Positions 1 through 10,000 of a stretch of 64,000 nucleotides of DNA are shown in pieces. The notes beneath the pieces are model-generated. The model worked only from the letters and a program-made list of their open reading frames with translations. It searched no databases and was not told the DNA's origin. Source of the DNA: a bacterium (lineage in GTDB: Bacteria > Myxococcota > UBA727 > JAUIJE01); contig JAUIJE010000021.1 of the NCBI GenBank assembly GCA_030431455.1, positions 1 to 64,000 of the forward strand. Reading direction: 5' to 3'. A program made the translations under genes and the position numbers. Numbering within the stretch: position 1 is the stretch's first letter; every line of letters starts with the position of its first letter.

Positions 1-1
1 C

Positions 2-634
2 CCGGCCCCGGCGCCCCCCGCCCCCCCGGCCCCCGCCCCGCCGCCGGCCCCCGCCCCGGTCGTGCCCGCGCGGCCGTCCGGCCCGCCGCCGGAGGCGGTG
101 CCCGAAGACCCCCGGACTTGGCCGGTGTCGTTTCACGTCGGGGTCACGCCGGGCCTGTCGGTGCGGCCGTTCGGCGGTCTCACCCTCGTCGCCCCCACGC
201 TGGGCGCCCGCGTGCTCGTCGGGGGCAACCAAGGCTGGCTCGCGCACCTCGGCGCGGGGGTGTCGTTCGACGGGGACGTGCAATTCCGCACCCCGGACAC
301 GCGCACCTTCCGCACCATCGGCACCCGGCTGCGTCTCGCGGTCGAGGGCTACGCGCTTCGGCTGCACGCCCTCGGCGTGACCTTGGCCCTCGGCGCGGCC
401 GTCGAGGGCGGCGTGTACGCAGGTCAGCTCGTCGTCGACGACGGCGTGACCGAGCCCGCGATGACGTGGTTGCTCGGCCCCACCCTGCGCGCCGGCCCCG
501 TCGTCGGGGTGAGCGCGGGGCCGGGGTTGATCACCCTGTACCTGCCCGTCGAGGGAACCTGGGATGTGACCGGGCCCGGCGTCACCGCGCCGCTTGTCGC
601 CACGTTGTCGCTCGGCTACAGACTCGAGCTATGA
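2..634 (+). CDS. Outer-membrane beta-barrel-like protein, 5' end outside window
   Basis: The reading frame is open from the left edge of the window, so the start lies outside. The first about 20 visible residues are almost only Pro and Ala, a linker typical of periplasm-spanning proteins. The remaining 180 residues alternate small and hydrophobic residues with Gly turns and end in an aromatic-rich strand (LGYRLEL), which suggests a small beta-barrel or beta-sandwich at the outer membrane. The stop overlaps the next start (ATGA at 631-634), so it is co-translated with bamD. I do not recognise a named family; the barrel assignment is inferred from composition only. Confidence 0.6.
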   Translation, partial: PAPAPPAPPAPAPPPAPAPVVPARPSGPPPEAVPEDPRTWPVSFHVGVTPGLSVRPFGGLTLVAPTLGARVLVGGNQGWLAHLGAGVSFDGDVQFRTPDTRTFRTIGTRLRLAVEGYALRLHALGVTLALGAAVEGGVYAGQLVVDDGVTEPAMTWLLGPTLRAGPVVGVSAGPGLITLYLPVEGTWDVTGPGVTAPLVATLSLGYRLEL

Positions 635-1569
635 ACGCGCGCGTCCTCCTGCTCGTCCTCGTCGCCGCGCCGATGGGGGCTTCGGGCTGTAAAGGCTTCG
701 ACACCAACCTGCAGGACACGCAGGTCGACTACCTCGCCACCGCCCGGCAGAACTTCGAAAAGGGCCAAGCGGCGATGGAGGACGAGAGCTTCAACGAGGC
801 GATCAAGTTCTTCGAGTACGTCAAGAACAAGTTCCCCTATTCACGATATGCCGTGCTCGCCGACCTCGCCATCGCCGATTCCCACTTCCTGCAAGAGGAG
901 TGGCTCGAGTCCGCGGATGCGTACCGGCTGTTTGTGCGGTTCCACCCGCGGCACGAGAAGATCGCTTACGCGACCTTTCGCATCGCGCTCTCGTACTACA
1001 ACGAGACCCACGCCGAGTTCCTCGAGGACTGGAGCATCCCCTACGCCCAGGATGTCTTCGACGCGCTATCCCCTTTTCCCCCCGACGAGGAGCGCGACCA
1101 GACCGCGGTCAAAGACGCGATCAAAGCCTTTGACGAATACCTCGAGCGCTTCCCGGACGACGAGAACGTGCCCACCGCCAAGGCCTTGCGCATCGAGGCC
1201 CGCTCCGGTCTCGCGGCCCACGATCTCTACGCGGCCGACTTCTACGAAAAGCGCAACAAGTACCGGGGCGCGATGTGGCGCTACCTGCGCGTGGCCGACG
1301 AGTACAGCGACACGCCGTTGGCCGCGGCCGCGCTGCTCTCCGCCGGGGCCATCGCCGAGGAGGAGCTCACCGAGCTCGGGCTCGCGAAAAAGCTGTACCG
1401 GCGCATCCTCGTCGAGCACCAGGACGCCCCCCAGGTGACGACCGCGACCACCCGCCTGACCGCCCTCGACCAGAAGATCGAGCGGCAAAAACGCGACGGG
1501 ACGTTCCAGCAAGAGCTGGTCGAGCCCTGGGATCCCCGCGGCCCCGGCCCCTGGAAACCGCTGCGGTAG
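631..1569 (+). CDS. bamD: BamD-like outer membrane assembly lipoprotein
   Basis: Lipoprotein of the BAM complex that helps insert beta-barrel proteins into the outer membrane. The start at 631 overlaps the previous stop and gives a signal peptide ending in a lipobox with the acylated Cys at residue 20 (GASGCKGF). The 312 residues form TPR-like helical repeats; the segment KFFEYVKNKFPYSRYAVLA and the motif RFHPRHEKI are characteristic of BamD/YfiO. At 312 residues it is longer than the roughly 245-residue E. coli protein, with a central insert around EEFLEDW-type acidic residues and a charged C-terminus. A longer upstream frame exists but would bypass the signal peptide and is rejected. Family assignment is firm; the exact symbol follows from homology only. 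Confidence 0.85.
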   Translation: MNARVLLLVLVAAPMGASGCKGFDTNLQDTQVDYLATARQNFEKGQAAMEDESFNEAIKFFEYVKNKFPYSRYAVLADLAIADSHFLQEEWLESADAYRLFVRFHPRHEKIAYATFRIALSYYNETHAEFLEDWSIPYAQDVFDALSPFPPDEERDQTAVKDAIKAFDEYLERFPDDENVPTAKALRIEARSGLAAHDLYAADFYEKRNKYRGAMWRYLRVADEYSDTPLAAAALLSAGAIAEEELTELGLAKKLYRRILVEHQDAPQVTTATTRLTALDQKIERQKRDGTFQQELVEPWDPRGPGPWKPLR

Positions 1570-1658
1570 GCGGCGCATTTTGCCCCACCGACGACCGGGG
1601 GAGAGCTGGTCGTCGAGCTGTTTTCGACCCCGGTGCCGCGATGCGCTAGGCTTCCAGC

Positions 1659-3815
1659 ATGGCCCGCGGGCTCTTGTTCTTGTGTGTGGCATCGATGGGG
1701 ATGTGGCTTTCGGGTTGCCCAGGGGGCGAGCGCGAGTGCCAAGTCTCCGCCGACTGCGCATTGGATGAAGCCTGCACCGCCAGCGGGGTCTGTGTCGCGC
1801 TCGGCGACGGGCCCGACGGGGGCATCGGCGGCGACGGGGATGGCGACGGAGACGGCGACGGCGACACCGACGGGGGCGTGCTCCTCGACGGGGGCGATGC
1901 GCTGTTGGACCTGACCGTGGCCCCCGAGACGGGCACGGTGGCGCAGGGGGCGGGGCTGGCCGTGACCGCCCAGGCGATGTTCAAAGCCGCGGGCGCGGTG
2001 GACGTCACCGAGGACACGGTGTGGGCCTCGTCCAACCCCGATGTGCTCACCGTGAGCAACGCCGACGGGGCCAAGGGCGCGGTGTTGGCGGTGACCGACA
2101 CCGGCGAGGCCACCATCACCGCCAGCTACGGGGGCCTGAGCGCGAGCGCGGTCTTGACCGCGGCCCCCCCCGCGCTGGTGGACCTCACCGTGACCCCCCC
2201 CGCGGTGGAGATCGTGCTCGGCCAAAATGCCCAGCTGTTCGTCGACGGGCTCTTTTCCAACGGGGTCCACGACGACGTCACCGGCCTGGTCGACTACGCC
2301 AGCCTCAACGCCTCGGTGGCGGTGGTGGACGACGCCGGCCAGATCACCGCGGTGGGCGAAGGCAGCACCAACGTGGTGGTGTCGCTGGGCGAGCTCTCCG
2401 CCTCTGCCAATGTCACTGTCACCGCGGCCACCGTCACCGGGCTCACCATCAACCCCACCAGCGCGACCCTGCTCGCGGGCGAGACCCTCGACATCGTGGT
2501 CATGGCCACCCTCTCGGACACCTCGGTGATCGACTACACCGCGCAGGTGGTGTTCTCCTCGACCAGCCCCGCGGTCGCGGACATGGAAGGGCCCCCCGGC
2601 CGGGTCCGCGCCCTCACCGCCGGCTCCACCAACATCGCCGCCACCGCCATCGGGGTGGCCCCGGTGAGCACGTCGCTGGTGGTGACCCCGCCGGTGGCGG
2701 TGGACGTCTCCACCCGCAACAAACACGTGCTCGCGGTGCGCAGCGACGGGCGGGTGTTCGCCTGGGGACTCAACGAGAACGGCCAGCTCAGCCAGGCCGA
2801 CCTGATGAACCGCGACACCCCCATCGAGGTGTTCGGCCTGCCCCGCATCGTCAAGGTGGCGGCGGGGGGCGTGCACAGCGCGGCCATCGACGAGGCCGGC
2901 CAGGTCTGGACCTGGGGCCGCAACGACCTCGGCCAGCTCGGCCAGGGGGTGGTGGGCCCGGACGTGAAGGTGTCGCCCCAGCGCGTGGTCGGTCTCAGTG
3001 GCATTGGGTACCTGACCAACATCGTCGAGCTCAAGCTCGGCTTTGAGCACTCCTTGGCGTTGTCCGCGGACGGCACCGTCTACTGTTGGGGCAACTCCGC
3101 CTCCGGCCAGTGCGGCACCGGGGGCAGCTTCGCCTACGCCTACCCGGTGGAGGTGCCGGTGGCGGGGCCGATTCAAGATTTCGCCGCCGGGGCGTGGCAC
3201 ACCATGCTCCTGGACAACAACCAGGACGCGTGGTTGATGGGCTGGAACTACTGGGGCCAGGTCGGGACCGAGACCTCCGTCGACAACGGCGACGTCGAGG
3301 AGTACCGCGACCCCTACAACCCCGGACAGACCTGGTCGACGTTGGTCACCGACATCGATGGGGGCTGGGGCCACACCGTGGTCAGCCGCACCACCGGCAG
3401 CATCTACACCGTGGGCTGGAACAACGAAGGCCAGCTCGCCACCGGGGACAAGACCGACTCCTTCCTCGAGAAGCTCAACTTCGGGCTCGACGCTGAAGAG
3501 GTGCACAGCGCGTTCACGGCCACGTTCTACATCAATGACATTGGCGAGGTGTACGCCACCGGGGCCAATGGCTTTGGCACCCTGGGGGTGGGCAACACCA
3601 TGGAGATCCTCGACTTCGTGCAGGTCCACGGGCTCAACAACAGCGGCTTTTTGAGCAACGTGAAGGTCCTGTCCGCGGGCGGAGACAACGTGGTGGTGTT
3701 GACCAACAACAACCGGGTCTTCACCTGGGGGCGCAACGACCACGGGGAGATCGGCGACGGCATCGCCGGGGCCGCGCCCTTCCCGGTGGAGGTGCCTTTC
3801 TTCGCGCCCCAGTGA
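1659..3815 (+). CDS. Lipoprotein with Big-type Ig domains and RCC1 repeats
   Basis: A 718-residue surface or periplasmic lipoprotein. The signal peptide ends MWLSGC (Cys 20), followed by a small Cys-rich motif (CQVSADCALDEACTASGVC) and a Gly-Asp linker (residues about 53-68). Three bacterial Ig-like (Big2-type) domains follow at roughly 85-170, 170-260 and 260-345, each ending in the pattern G-x-(T/S)-x-I/V-x-A. Residues about 350-715 are RCC1 blades with the signature W-G-x-N-x-x-G-Q-L repeated (FAWGLNENGQLS, WTWGRNDLGQLG, YTVGWNNEGQL, FTWGRNDHGEIG), predicting a seven-bladed propeller. Substrate or partner is unknown. Such architectures are frequent in myxobacteria. Confidence 0.85.
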   Translation: MARGLLFLCVASMGMWLSGCPGGERECQVSADCALDEACTASGVCVALGDGPDGGIGGDGDGDGDGDGDTDGGVLLDGGDALLDLTVAPETGTVAQGAGLAVTAQAMFKAAGAVDVTEDTVWASSNPDVLTVSNADGAKGAVLAVTDTGEATITASYGGLSASAVLTAAPPALVDLTVTPPAVEIVLGQNAQLFVDGLFSNGVHDDVTGLVDYASLNASVAVVDDAGQITAVGEGSTNVVVSLGELSASANVTVTAATVTGLTINPTSATLLAGETLDIVVMATLSDTSVIDYTAQVVFSSTSPAVADMEGPPGRVRALTAGSTNIAATAIGVAPVSTSLVVTPPVAVDVSTRNKHVLAVRSDGRVFAWGLNENGQLSQADLMNRDTPIEVFGLPRIVKVAAGGVHSAAIDEAGQVWTWGRNDLGQLGQGVVGPDVKVSPQRVVGLSGIGYLTNIVELKLGFEHSLALSADGTVYCWGNSASGQCGTGGSFAYAYPVEVPVAGPIQDFAAGAWHTMLLDNNQDAWLMGWNYWGQVGTETSVDNGDVEEYRDPYNPGQTWSTLVTDIDGGWGHTVVSRTTGSIYTVGWNNEGQLATGDKTDSFLEKLNFGLDAEEVHSAFTATFYINDIGEVYATGANGFGTLGVGNTMEILDFVQVHGLNNSGFLSNVKVLSAGGDNVVVLTNNNRVFTWGRNDHGEIGDGIAGAAPFPVEVPFFAPQ

Positions 3816-3834
3816 CCGGCCCGCGGCCGCGCGG

Positions 3835-4830
3835 TCAGCTCTCGAGCTTCTTGCCGTTCATGTAAAATTCGATGCGACCGGATTCGGTCTTTTCGGTGAG
3901 CAGCCCGCCCTTCTCGACGGTGTTGATCAACAGCCGCACCGGCTTGTCCTCGGTGACGTCGAAGAACGTCGCGTCGGACAGCTCCACCCGGTAGATGCGG
4001 CCCGCGCTCGCGACTTTGTAGACGAGCTTGACCTCGAGGCTGTGGACCCCGGTGGTGAGCACGTCGTCGAGAATCACCAGCTGGGTCTGGGGATCGACGG
4101 TGGGCAGGGCCTTGTCTTGCTTGTCGCGCAACGGCTTGCCGTCGATGAGATAGGTGGCGCTCACGGGGTAGAACTCTTTGTCCAGCCGATTCTGGTGGAT
4201 GATCTTGGCCGCGCCTTTTTGCAGCCGGGTCTCCTCGAGCAGCTCGCGCTCGAGCTCTTTTTCGATCGAGGCCGCGTCGTAGGTGGGGGGGGCCTTGGTG
4301 ACCTTGGGCTTGACCACCTCGCCGACCTTGAGCTCGTCGGGGCTGCGGGTGGCGCCGAGGTCGGCGTCGCGCCGGAGGATCACCGTGCGCTCGGTGCGCA
4401 CCTTGCAGCGGGAGCGCCGAATGCGCCGGCTCTTGTCCTGCACCTGCTTGACCGTGATGACGTCGCCCTCGACGGTGATGGTGTGCGTGGAGGTCTCGGT
4501 CCACTGCACCACCCGGGCGGAGTCACACTTGACCTCCCACACCGTGGGCCCACTGCGGGGGGTGCCCGCGACCTTCAGCGAGGGGTTGTCGCCCATGCAC
4601 AGGTCCGATCCCACCCGCAGCTTCTGGCCCCCGTCGATCCAGAACTTCGTGCCCTGCTCGTAGTGTTTCAGCCGGACCACCGCGCGCTTGTCCAAGGTGT
4701 CGGCCGCGGGCTTGTCCCCGCACAGGCCTTCCCACACCGGGAAGCGCACATCGGCGGAGTCGTGCGTCACCGTGTAGGTCCCGGTGGGCGGCAACGCGGT
4801 GAGCGCGGACAGGACAACCATTGCGAGCAT
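3835..4830 (-). CDS. Exported protein of unknown function
   Basis: A 331-residue protein. I place the start at 4830 because a purine-rich AGAGG lies about 8 bases upstream and the resulting N-terminus (MLAMVVLSALTALPPTG) is a good signal peptide; a longer frame to 4902 would put this hydrophobic stretch internally. The mature part has an N-terminal beta-rich lipocalin-like section containing several Cys (LCGDK, SDLCMGD, KCDSAR) and a C-terminal half rich in Glu/Lys (EKELERELLEETRLQKGAAK). No catalytic motif is recognised. It faces the RCC1 gene tail to tail with only 19 bases between, so the two are not co-transcribed. Confidence 0.65.
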   Translation of the reverse strand: MLAMVVLSALTALPPTGTYTVTHDSADVRFPVWEGLCGDKPAADTLDKRAVVRLKHYEQGTKFWIDGGQKLRVGSDLCMGDNPSLKVAGTPRSGPTVWEVKCDSARVVQWTETSTHTITVEGDVITVKQVQDKSRRIRRSRCKVRTERTVILRRDADLGATRSPDELKVGEVVKPKVTKAPPTYDAASIEKELERELLEETRLQKGAAKIIHQNRLDKEFYPVSATYLIDGKPLRDKQDKALPTVDPQTQLVILDDVLTTGVHSLEVKLVYKVASAGRIYRVELSDATFFDVTEDKPVRLLINTVEKGGLLTEKTESGRIEFYMNGKKLES

Positions 4831-4943
4831 CGGCAACACCTCTGGGCTCTGTATACAAAACTCGGGACCGGCGTTCGAGTCCCATCGGCACGTGTCGCAC
4901 ATCGACGAACCCCGGCCGGGGGATGTTCACGACGGGCGGGCCT

Positions 4944-5486
4944 TCACAATGTGGTTGGATCGCTGGGGGGGGCCCAGCCGGCGGTGGCGGCGTAGATCTC
5001 GGCGTCGAACACCCCGCGCGGCGTGCGGTGGTTGGCCACCAAACACCCCTCGTGGCGGTAGCCAGCCCGCTCGAACGCCCGGCGGCAGGGCACGTTGTCG
5101 GGGTCGATGTCGGCGAACACCCGGCAGGCCCCGAGCGCGGACAGGCCGTGGGCGGTGGCGCGCACGATCGCCCGGCGGGCCAGGCCCCGGCCCTGGGCCG
5201 CGGGCACGACCTGGACCCCGATTTCGTAGACCCCGTCGCGCTGGGACACGAGGGTGACGCGGCCGCACACGGCGCCGTGCTCGACGACGGCCCACTGGGG
5301 GGACGCTTTGTCCTCGGCCCACCCGCGCAGCAGCGCCGCGGTGGCGGCGACATCGGCGCAGGCCGGGCGCAACATGTAGATCAGCTGGGCCTCGTCGCCG
5401 AAGGTCGCGTGCAGGGCGGGGGCGTCCGCGTCGGGGTCGATGGGCCGCAGGGTGAGCGCGCCGTGGCGCAGGGTGGTCTCAGCCAT
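4944..5486 (-). CDS. GNAT family N-acetyltransferase
   Basis: A 180-residue acetyl-CoA dependent N-acetyltransferase of the RimJ/RimL type. The acetyl-CoA pyrophosphate-binding loop is visible as VVPAAQGRGLARRA (Q-x-x-G-x-G/A), followed by the typical D-x-x-N-x-x-(C)-R-x-x-x-E-R-x-G-Y motif (DIDPDNVPCRRAFERAGYRH). The start MAETT at 5486 overlaps the end of the upstream ligase gene by 8 bases, so the two genes form an operon; an upstream extension read inside the ligase is rejected. Substrate is unknown; the family covers ribosomal proteins, amino acids and antibiotics. Confidence 0.85.
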   Translation of the reverse strand: MAETTLRHGALTLRPIDPDADAPALHATFGDEAQLIYMLRPACADVAATAALLRGWAEDKASPQWAVVEHGAVCGRVTLVSQRDGVYEIGVQVVPAAQGRGLARRAIVRATAHGLSALGACRVFADIDPDNVPCRRAFERAGYRHEGCLVANHRTPRGVFDAEIYAATAGWAPPSDPTTL

Positions 5487-6960
5487 CGTGGTCCTCGAAG
5501 AGTTTTTGCACCGCGGGCTTTTGCACTTTGCCCATCGCGTTGCGGGGCAGCGCGTCGACCACGCGCACGACCTTGGGCACCTTGGCCGGGGCCAGGGTCT
5601 CTTTGGCGAAGGGGGGCAACCGCTCCCGCAATGTCTCTGCATCGCCCCTGTCGGCGGCGACCACCGCGGCGGCCACGATCTGGCCCCACTGGGCATCGGG
5701 CAGGCCCACCACCGCGCACTCGCTCACCTCGGGGTGGCCGAGGAGCACAGCTTCGATCTCGAGGGCCGAGATCTTCTCGCCCCCCGACTTGATGATGTCC
5801 ACCGAGGTGCGCCCGAGGATGCGGTACCGCCCGGCTTCGCGCGCGGCCACGTCCCCGGTGACGAACCACCCGTCGTCGGTGAACGCGGCCGCGGTCGCGG
5901 CTTCGTTTTCGAAGTAGCCGCTGAACACCCCCGGGCCGTGCACCTCGATGCTGCCTTCCCCGTCCCCCTCGACGAGCGCGCCGTCCGGGCCGCGCAGGCG
6001 CACGTCCATCCAGGGCAAGGGCACGCCCACCTCGCCGCGCCGGCGCGGGCCGTCGTAGGGGTTGGCCAGGGCCATGCCGATCTCGGTCATGCCGTACCGC
6101 TCGAGCACCGGCTGCCCGGTGACCGCGAGCAACCGGTCGAACATCGGCCCGTCGAGGGCGGCCGAGCCCGAGACCCACAGCCGCAGCTTCTGGGCCCCGG
6201 CGGAAAAGCGCGCCTGCTCGTCGGGGGTGGCCTTGTCGTGGTGGGCCAAGAGCCGGTGATAGATGGTGGGCACGGCCATGATCAAGGTGACCTCACCGTC
6301 GGCGATGCCCGCGTAGACCGCCGCGGGGTCGAACTTCTCGCGCAGGTGCACCCGGGCCCCGGCGTAGAGCGCGCAGGCGAGGATGTTGATGAGACCGTGC
6401 ACGTGGTGCAACGGCAAGAACGCGTACACCGCGTCCTGCGCGGACCAATGCCATTGCTCGGTCAAGCCTTGGATGTGGGTGGCGAGCTGGCCCGCGGACA
6501 GGGGCACACCTTTGGGCCGGCTGGTGGTGCCCGAGGTGTAGAGCATGAGCGCGGTCTGCGCGTCGGTCCACGCGGCGGGGGCGGCGGGGGCGCCGGACCG
6601 GGCGGCGACGTCGACCAGGGGCACCTCCCGGGGCGCGGCCACCGCGTCGAGCACCGGGCGCAGGCGCTCGTGCACCACCGCGCAGGCGGGCCGGGCGTGG
6701 CGCAGGACGTGGTCCCACTCCGCCGGGGGGTGGCCCGGGTGCAGCGGGACCGCGGTCGCGCCCTTCATCCAGATCGCGAGCAGGCCGACGACCGCGTCGG
6801 GCCCGGGGGGCGCAAGCAGCACCGCCCGGTCCCGGGCTTGGAGCGGCAACGTGGCCGAGAGCCGGGCCGCCTCGTCGAGCAAGGCGGGGTATGCGGTGGG
6901 CGCCGGCGAAGCCAGGGCCAGACCTTGGTGGCGGGCCAATCGGTCGAGGAAAAAGTCCAT
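5479..6960 (-). CDS. AMP-forming acyl-CoA synthetase, malonyl-CoA ligase-like
   Basis: A 493-residue ANL-superfamily adenylating enzyme that activates a carboxylic acid with ATP and CoA. Motifs: phosphate loop YTSGTTSRPKG (about residues 145-155), YGMTEIGMALANPYDG, TGD in the A7 region, GRTSVDIIKSGGEK, and the catalytic Lys near the C-terminus (NAMGKVQK). The wording around YGMTEIG and PYDG plus GVPLPWMDVRL most resembles malonate-CoA ligases (MatB/ACSF3) rather than long-chain acyl-CoA synthetases, but specificity cannot be fixed by eye. The ATG at 6960 is preferred over an upstream TTG (6996). It overlaps the downstream acetyltransferase gene by 8 bases. Confidence 0.85.
   Translation of the reverse strand: MDFFLDRLARHQGLALASPAPTAYPALLDEAARLSATLPLQARDRAVLLAPPGPDAVVGLLAIWMKGATAVPLHPGHPPAEWDHVLRHARPACAVVHERLRPVLDAVAAPREVPLVDVAARSGAPAAPAAWTDAQTALMLYTSGTTSRPKGVPLSAGQLATHIQGLTEQWHWSAQDAVYAFLPLHHVHGLINILACALYAGARVHLREKFDPAAVYAGIADGEVTLIMAVPTIYHRLLAHHDKATPDEQARFSAGAQKLRLWVSGSAALDGPMFDRLLAVTGQPVLERYGMTEIGMALANPYDGPRRRGEVGVPLPWMDVRLRGPDGALVEGDGEGSIEVHGPGVFSGYFENEAATAAAFTDDGWFVTGDVAAREAGRYRILGRTSVDIIKSGGEKISALEIEAVLLGHPEVSECAVVGLPDAQWGQIVAAAVVAADRGDAETLRERLPPFAKETLAPAKVPKVVRVVDALPRNAMGKVQKPAVQKLFEDHDG
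5629..5641 (+). repeat. Dispersed 13-bp motif CAATG-N4-TGCA (first exact copy)
   Basis: One of at least 13 exact copies found by eye. Forward copies start at 5629, 12422, 17341, 32175, 32898 and 50721; reverse copies (TGCA-N4-CATTG) start at 19730, 21527, 28241, 34166, 36212, 38940 and 62002. One-mismatch or near copies include 2408, 7703, 14215, 15429, 18655, 19083, 23115, 25232, 41833 and 47666. All lie inside coding sequence of unrelated genes and hold a constant codon register (GCA-x-x-TTG or AAT-x-x-GCA). The four spacer bases vary. Function unknown; a dispersed DNA-level signal such as an uptake-type sequence is one possibility. Confidence 0.6.
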
Positions 6961-7021
6961 GGCCAGCAGGGTGGGGGCAGGCCCGCCCGGGGTCAACCCA
7001 CGTCGGCCGGTCAGGGCCCGG

Positions 7022-10000
7022 TCAGCTCACCTTGGGCACGACCTGGAGGGCTTTTTTGCGCTGCCGGCGCTCGTAGCCGGCGCGGAGGCCGGGCGAGGTC
7101 AACACGTGTTCGGCCTCGCGGGCCACCTCACAGATTTCGACCAGGTCCTTTTTCACTTCGACAAATGCAGGATCGGCGAAGTGACCGGGATCGAACCGGG
7201 CCAAGATCTGCTCCGCCGCGCGCCGGACCTCGAAGGTGGTGGCCTCGGCGGGGATGCCCAAAAACTCGAAGTAGTCCCCCTCGCGGGCGAGCCGGCGTTT
7301 TTCACCGATGCGGGCCTTGTCGATGGACACGTCGCGGTCGTGTTGCACCGCGCGGTCCATGGGGTCTTTGGCCAGGCCGCGGGCTTTGACGTACAGCGCG
7401 CCCGCGGAGAGCAAAATCAACGCCGCGCGCAGCACCACCGGGACGGGGGCGCCCACCGCGAGGATGATGTCCTCCAGGGGGCGGGTGCCGTCAAAAAACG
7501 CCACCGTCTCGAGCTCGCGGGGCCCGAGGGGGGGCAGGCGCAGGGCGCGCTGGTCGGGGCCCACGATGGTGGCGGGCCCGCCCAGCACCCGCCAGAGCCG
7601 TTCCTCGTCGAACTTGCGGCGCACCCCGTCGGCGAGCACGGCGTCGAAGCCGTGCTCGAGGCGCACCCGGTCCGCGGCGTGGGCGCGCTCGGGCTCGTAG
7701 TGGAATGTCCCTGCATCCCACTCGAGCAGGCTGAGCACTTGTTCGGTGAGGATGCCGCGCACCGCGGTGAACAGCTCTTGGGTCTTGAGGGTGCCGTCCT
7801 CGACCAGGCGCGCGCACAGGCGGCGGGCGCTCTCGAGGGGGCCGCTCTTGAGCTCGGCGTGGACCCGGGCGGCGATGAGCCCGCCCCGCAACAGGGCGTT
7901 TTCGGGACGGTCGGCGGCGAGGGCCGAGGCGAACGCCACCGGCTCGCCCTGCTCGAGGTACAGCTCCCGGCTGCGCCCGTCCTCGTGGCGGATGGTGATG
8001 CGGCCGGTCACGGCCAAGAAGTGGGCCGACCACAGCAGAGCCACGATTTCGCCATCGCGGAAGTGACCCGCGGCGGGCTCGAGGGGCAGGACGCGGTCGG
8101 GGTCGGGGGGCACCAACGCGGTGGACCCGCTGGGGTCGAACGCGAACTGCCCGATGAGCTTGGCCGCTTCCGAGTCTTTCCACGGTTGTTGCCCGATGGC
8201 CTCCCCGTCGGGGATGTCCGCCCCCGCGGGCACCACCGCGCCGAACTGTCCCATGCGAAACGACAGCCGGGCCCGGGCCAGGGCTTCGCGCTCCTCGACC
8301 TCCTTGACCTTGCCCTCGAGTTCGCGGCGGACCTCGGCCTCGGCGCGTTGGCGGGCCTCGACCTCGAGACTTTGCAGGCGCTCCTCGTAGGCGGCCCGCT
8401 CGCGCTCCTCGGCTTCGCGCCGGGCCCGCTCGACCAGGGTCTCGGTCTCGACGGTGAGCCGCTCCTGCTGGCGGGCGAGCTCGAGCCCGAGCTGCTCCTC
8501 TGCGCGCAGTGACATTTGTTCGCGCACCAGGTCCATCGAACGCTCCAGGCGCTCTTTGGCCGCGGTCTGCTCGTCGAGGCGCACCCGGTCGAGGAGGGCC
8601 GCGCGCTCTTTGAGCAGGGCCGACTCCTGCTCGGCCAGGCGGTCCTGGGCCGCCTGCATCAACTCCGCGCGGGTGTTGGCCAGCCGCTCTTCGTAGGCGG
8701 CGCTGACCCGGGCCTCGGCCTCGCGCTGGACCTGCTCGGCGAGGGCGGCGCGGGCTTTGACCTCTTGTTCGCGCTCGTGCTCGAGGGCCTGCTCCACCGC
8801 TTGGCCCATCCGGGTCTGGTGCTCGTCGGCCAAGCGCGCCTGCAGTTCGTGCAGCGCCCGCTGCGTGCGTTGCTCGGCCTCGTCGGTGAGGCGCTGTTCG
8901 AGGGCGAGGAGCGCGTCGGCGCGTTCGCGTTCGTGCGCGGTGCGTTCTTGTTCGAGCCGGGCTTGGGCATCGGCGTCGGACGCGGCTTTGACGTCGGCCA
9001 CGTCGCGGGCCAGCCGCTCGTCGAACTCCCCGCGCAGGGCCGCCTCGAGGGCGAGGCGGTCGCGCTCGGCCCGCTCTTCGAACTCGTGCATCGCCTGCTG
9101 CACCCGGGTCTCGACCTCGGCCCGGCCCCGGGCCCGCTCCTCGGAGAGCTTGGACTCGAGCAGACCGCGCGCCTCCTCTTCGGCCTCGGCGCGTACCCCC
9201 TCGGAAACGCGCGAACGCTCCTGCACAAACTGGTCTTGCAACGCCTGGCGCCGGGTGTCGAAATCGGCCTCGAGCTCGTCGCGCAGGTTGCGCTCGAGGG
9301 CCTCGAGCTCGCGGCGCAGACGCTCCTCGGCGTCGCGGGCGAGGCGCGATTCGAGCTCTTGCCGCGACCGTTCGGACGAGGCCCGCTCCTCTTTGACCGC
9401 GGCCGCGAGGCGCTCTTGCAGACGCGCCTCGGCCTCGACCTTGGTCTTGCCCACCTCCCGGCGCAGCTCGAGGTCGAACTCCTCGCGCATCTGCTCCCGG
9501 GCGCGCTCCCACAGCGCGGCCTCGCGTTCGATGCGCTCGGCCTCCCACTTCTCGGCCTGCACCCGCAAGGCGCGCTCGACCTCTTCTTCGACCCGGGCCC
9601 GGGCCTCTTCGCTGCGCAGGGCGCGAATGGGGATCGAGTCGGTCTTGGCCTCGGCCGTGACCTGGGGCGCGTCCTCGTCGGAGATCGGCGCTTGGCTCTC
9701 GTCGGTGGCGACCTGCAGGCGCTGGGTCGCGACCCGGCTGCGCACCGCCTCCTGGATCTCGGCCACCGCGGAATCGAGCAGGTGGTCGAGGGGCTCTTCG
9801 TCGCTGTCCGGCACCGGGGCGGCGGCTTTGGCCGGCACCGGGGCCGACGGCCCGCTCGAGAACACCCCCGAGTCGTCTTGCTCCTCGACGGAATCGTCGT
9901 CGTCGGCGTCCACGATGTCGTCCACCGGGACGCTCTGCGCCACCGCGGCCGGGACCGGATCGGCGGCCAGGACCTCCTCGGCCTCGGCCTCGGCCTCGTC

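Noticed and set aside
1281-3743. 820-codon open frame on the minus strand opposite bamD and the RCC1 gene
   Set aside because: Low-complexity Val/His/Gly composition; the plus strand encodes RCC1 and Big2 domains.
4868-4890. T-loop-like GTTCGAGTCC suggesting a tRNA
   Set aside because: The flanking bases do not form a T stem, and no anticodon arm or acceptor stem can be drawn on either strand.
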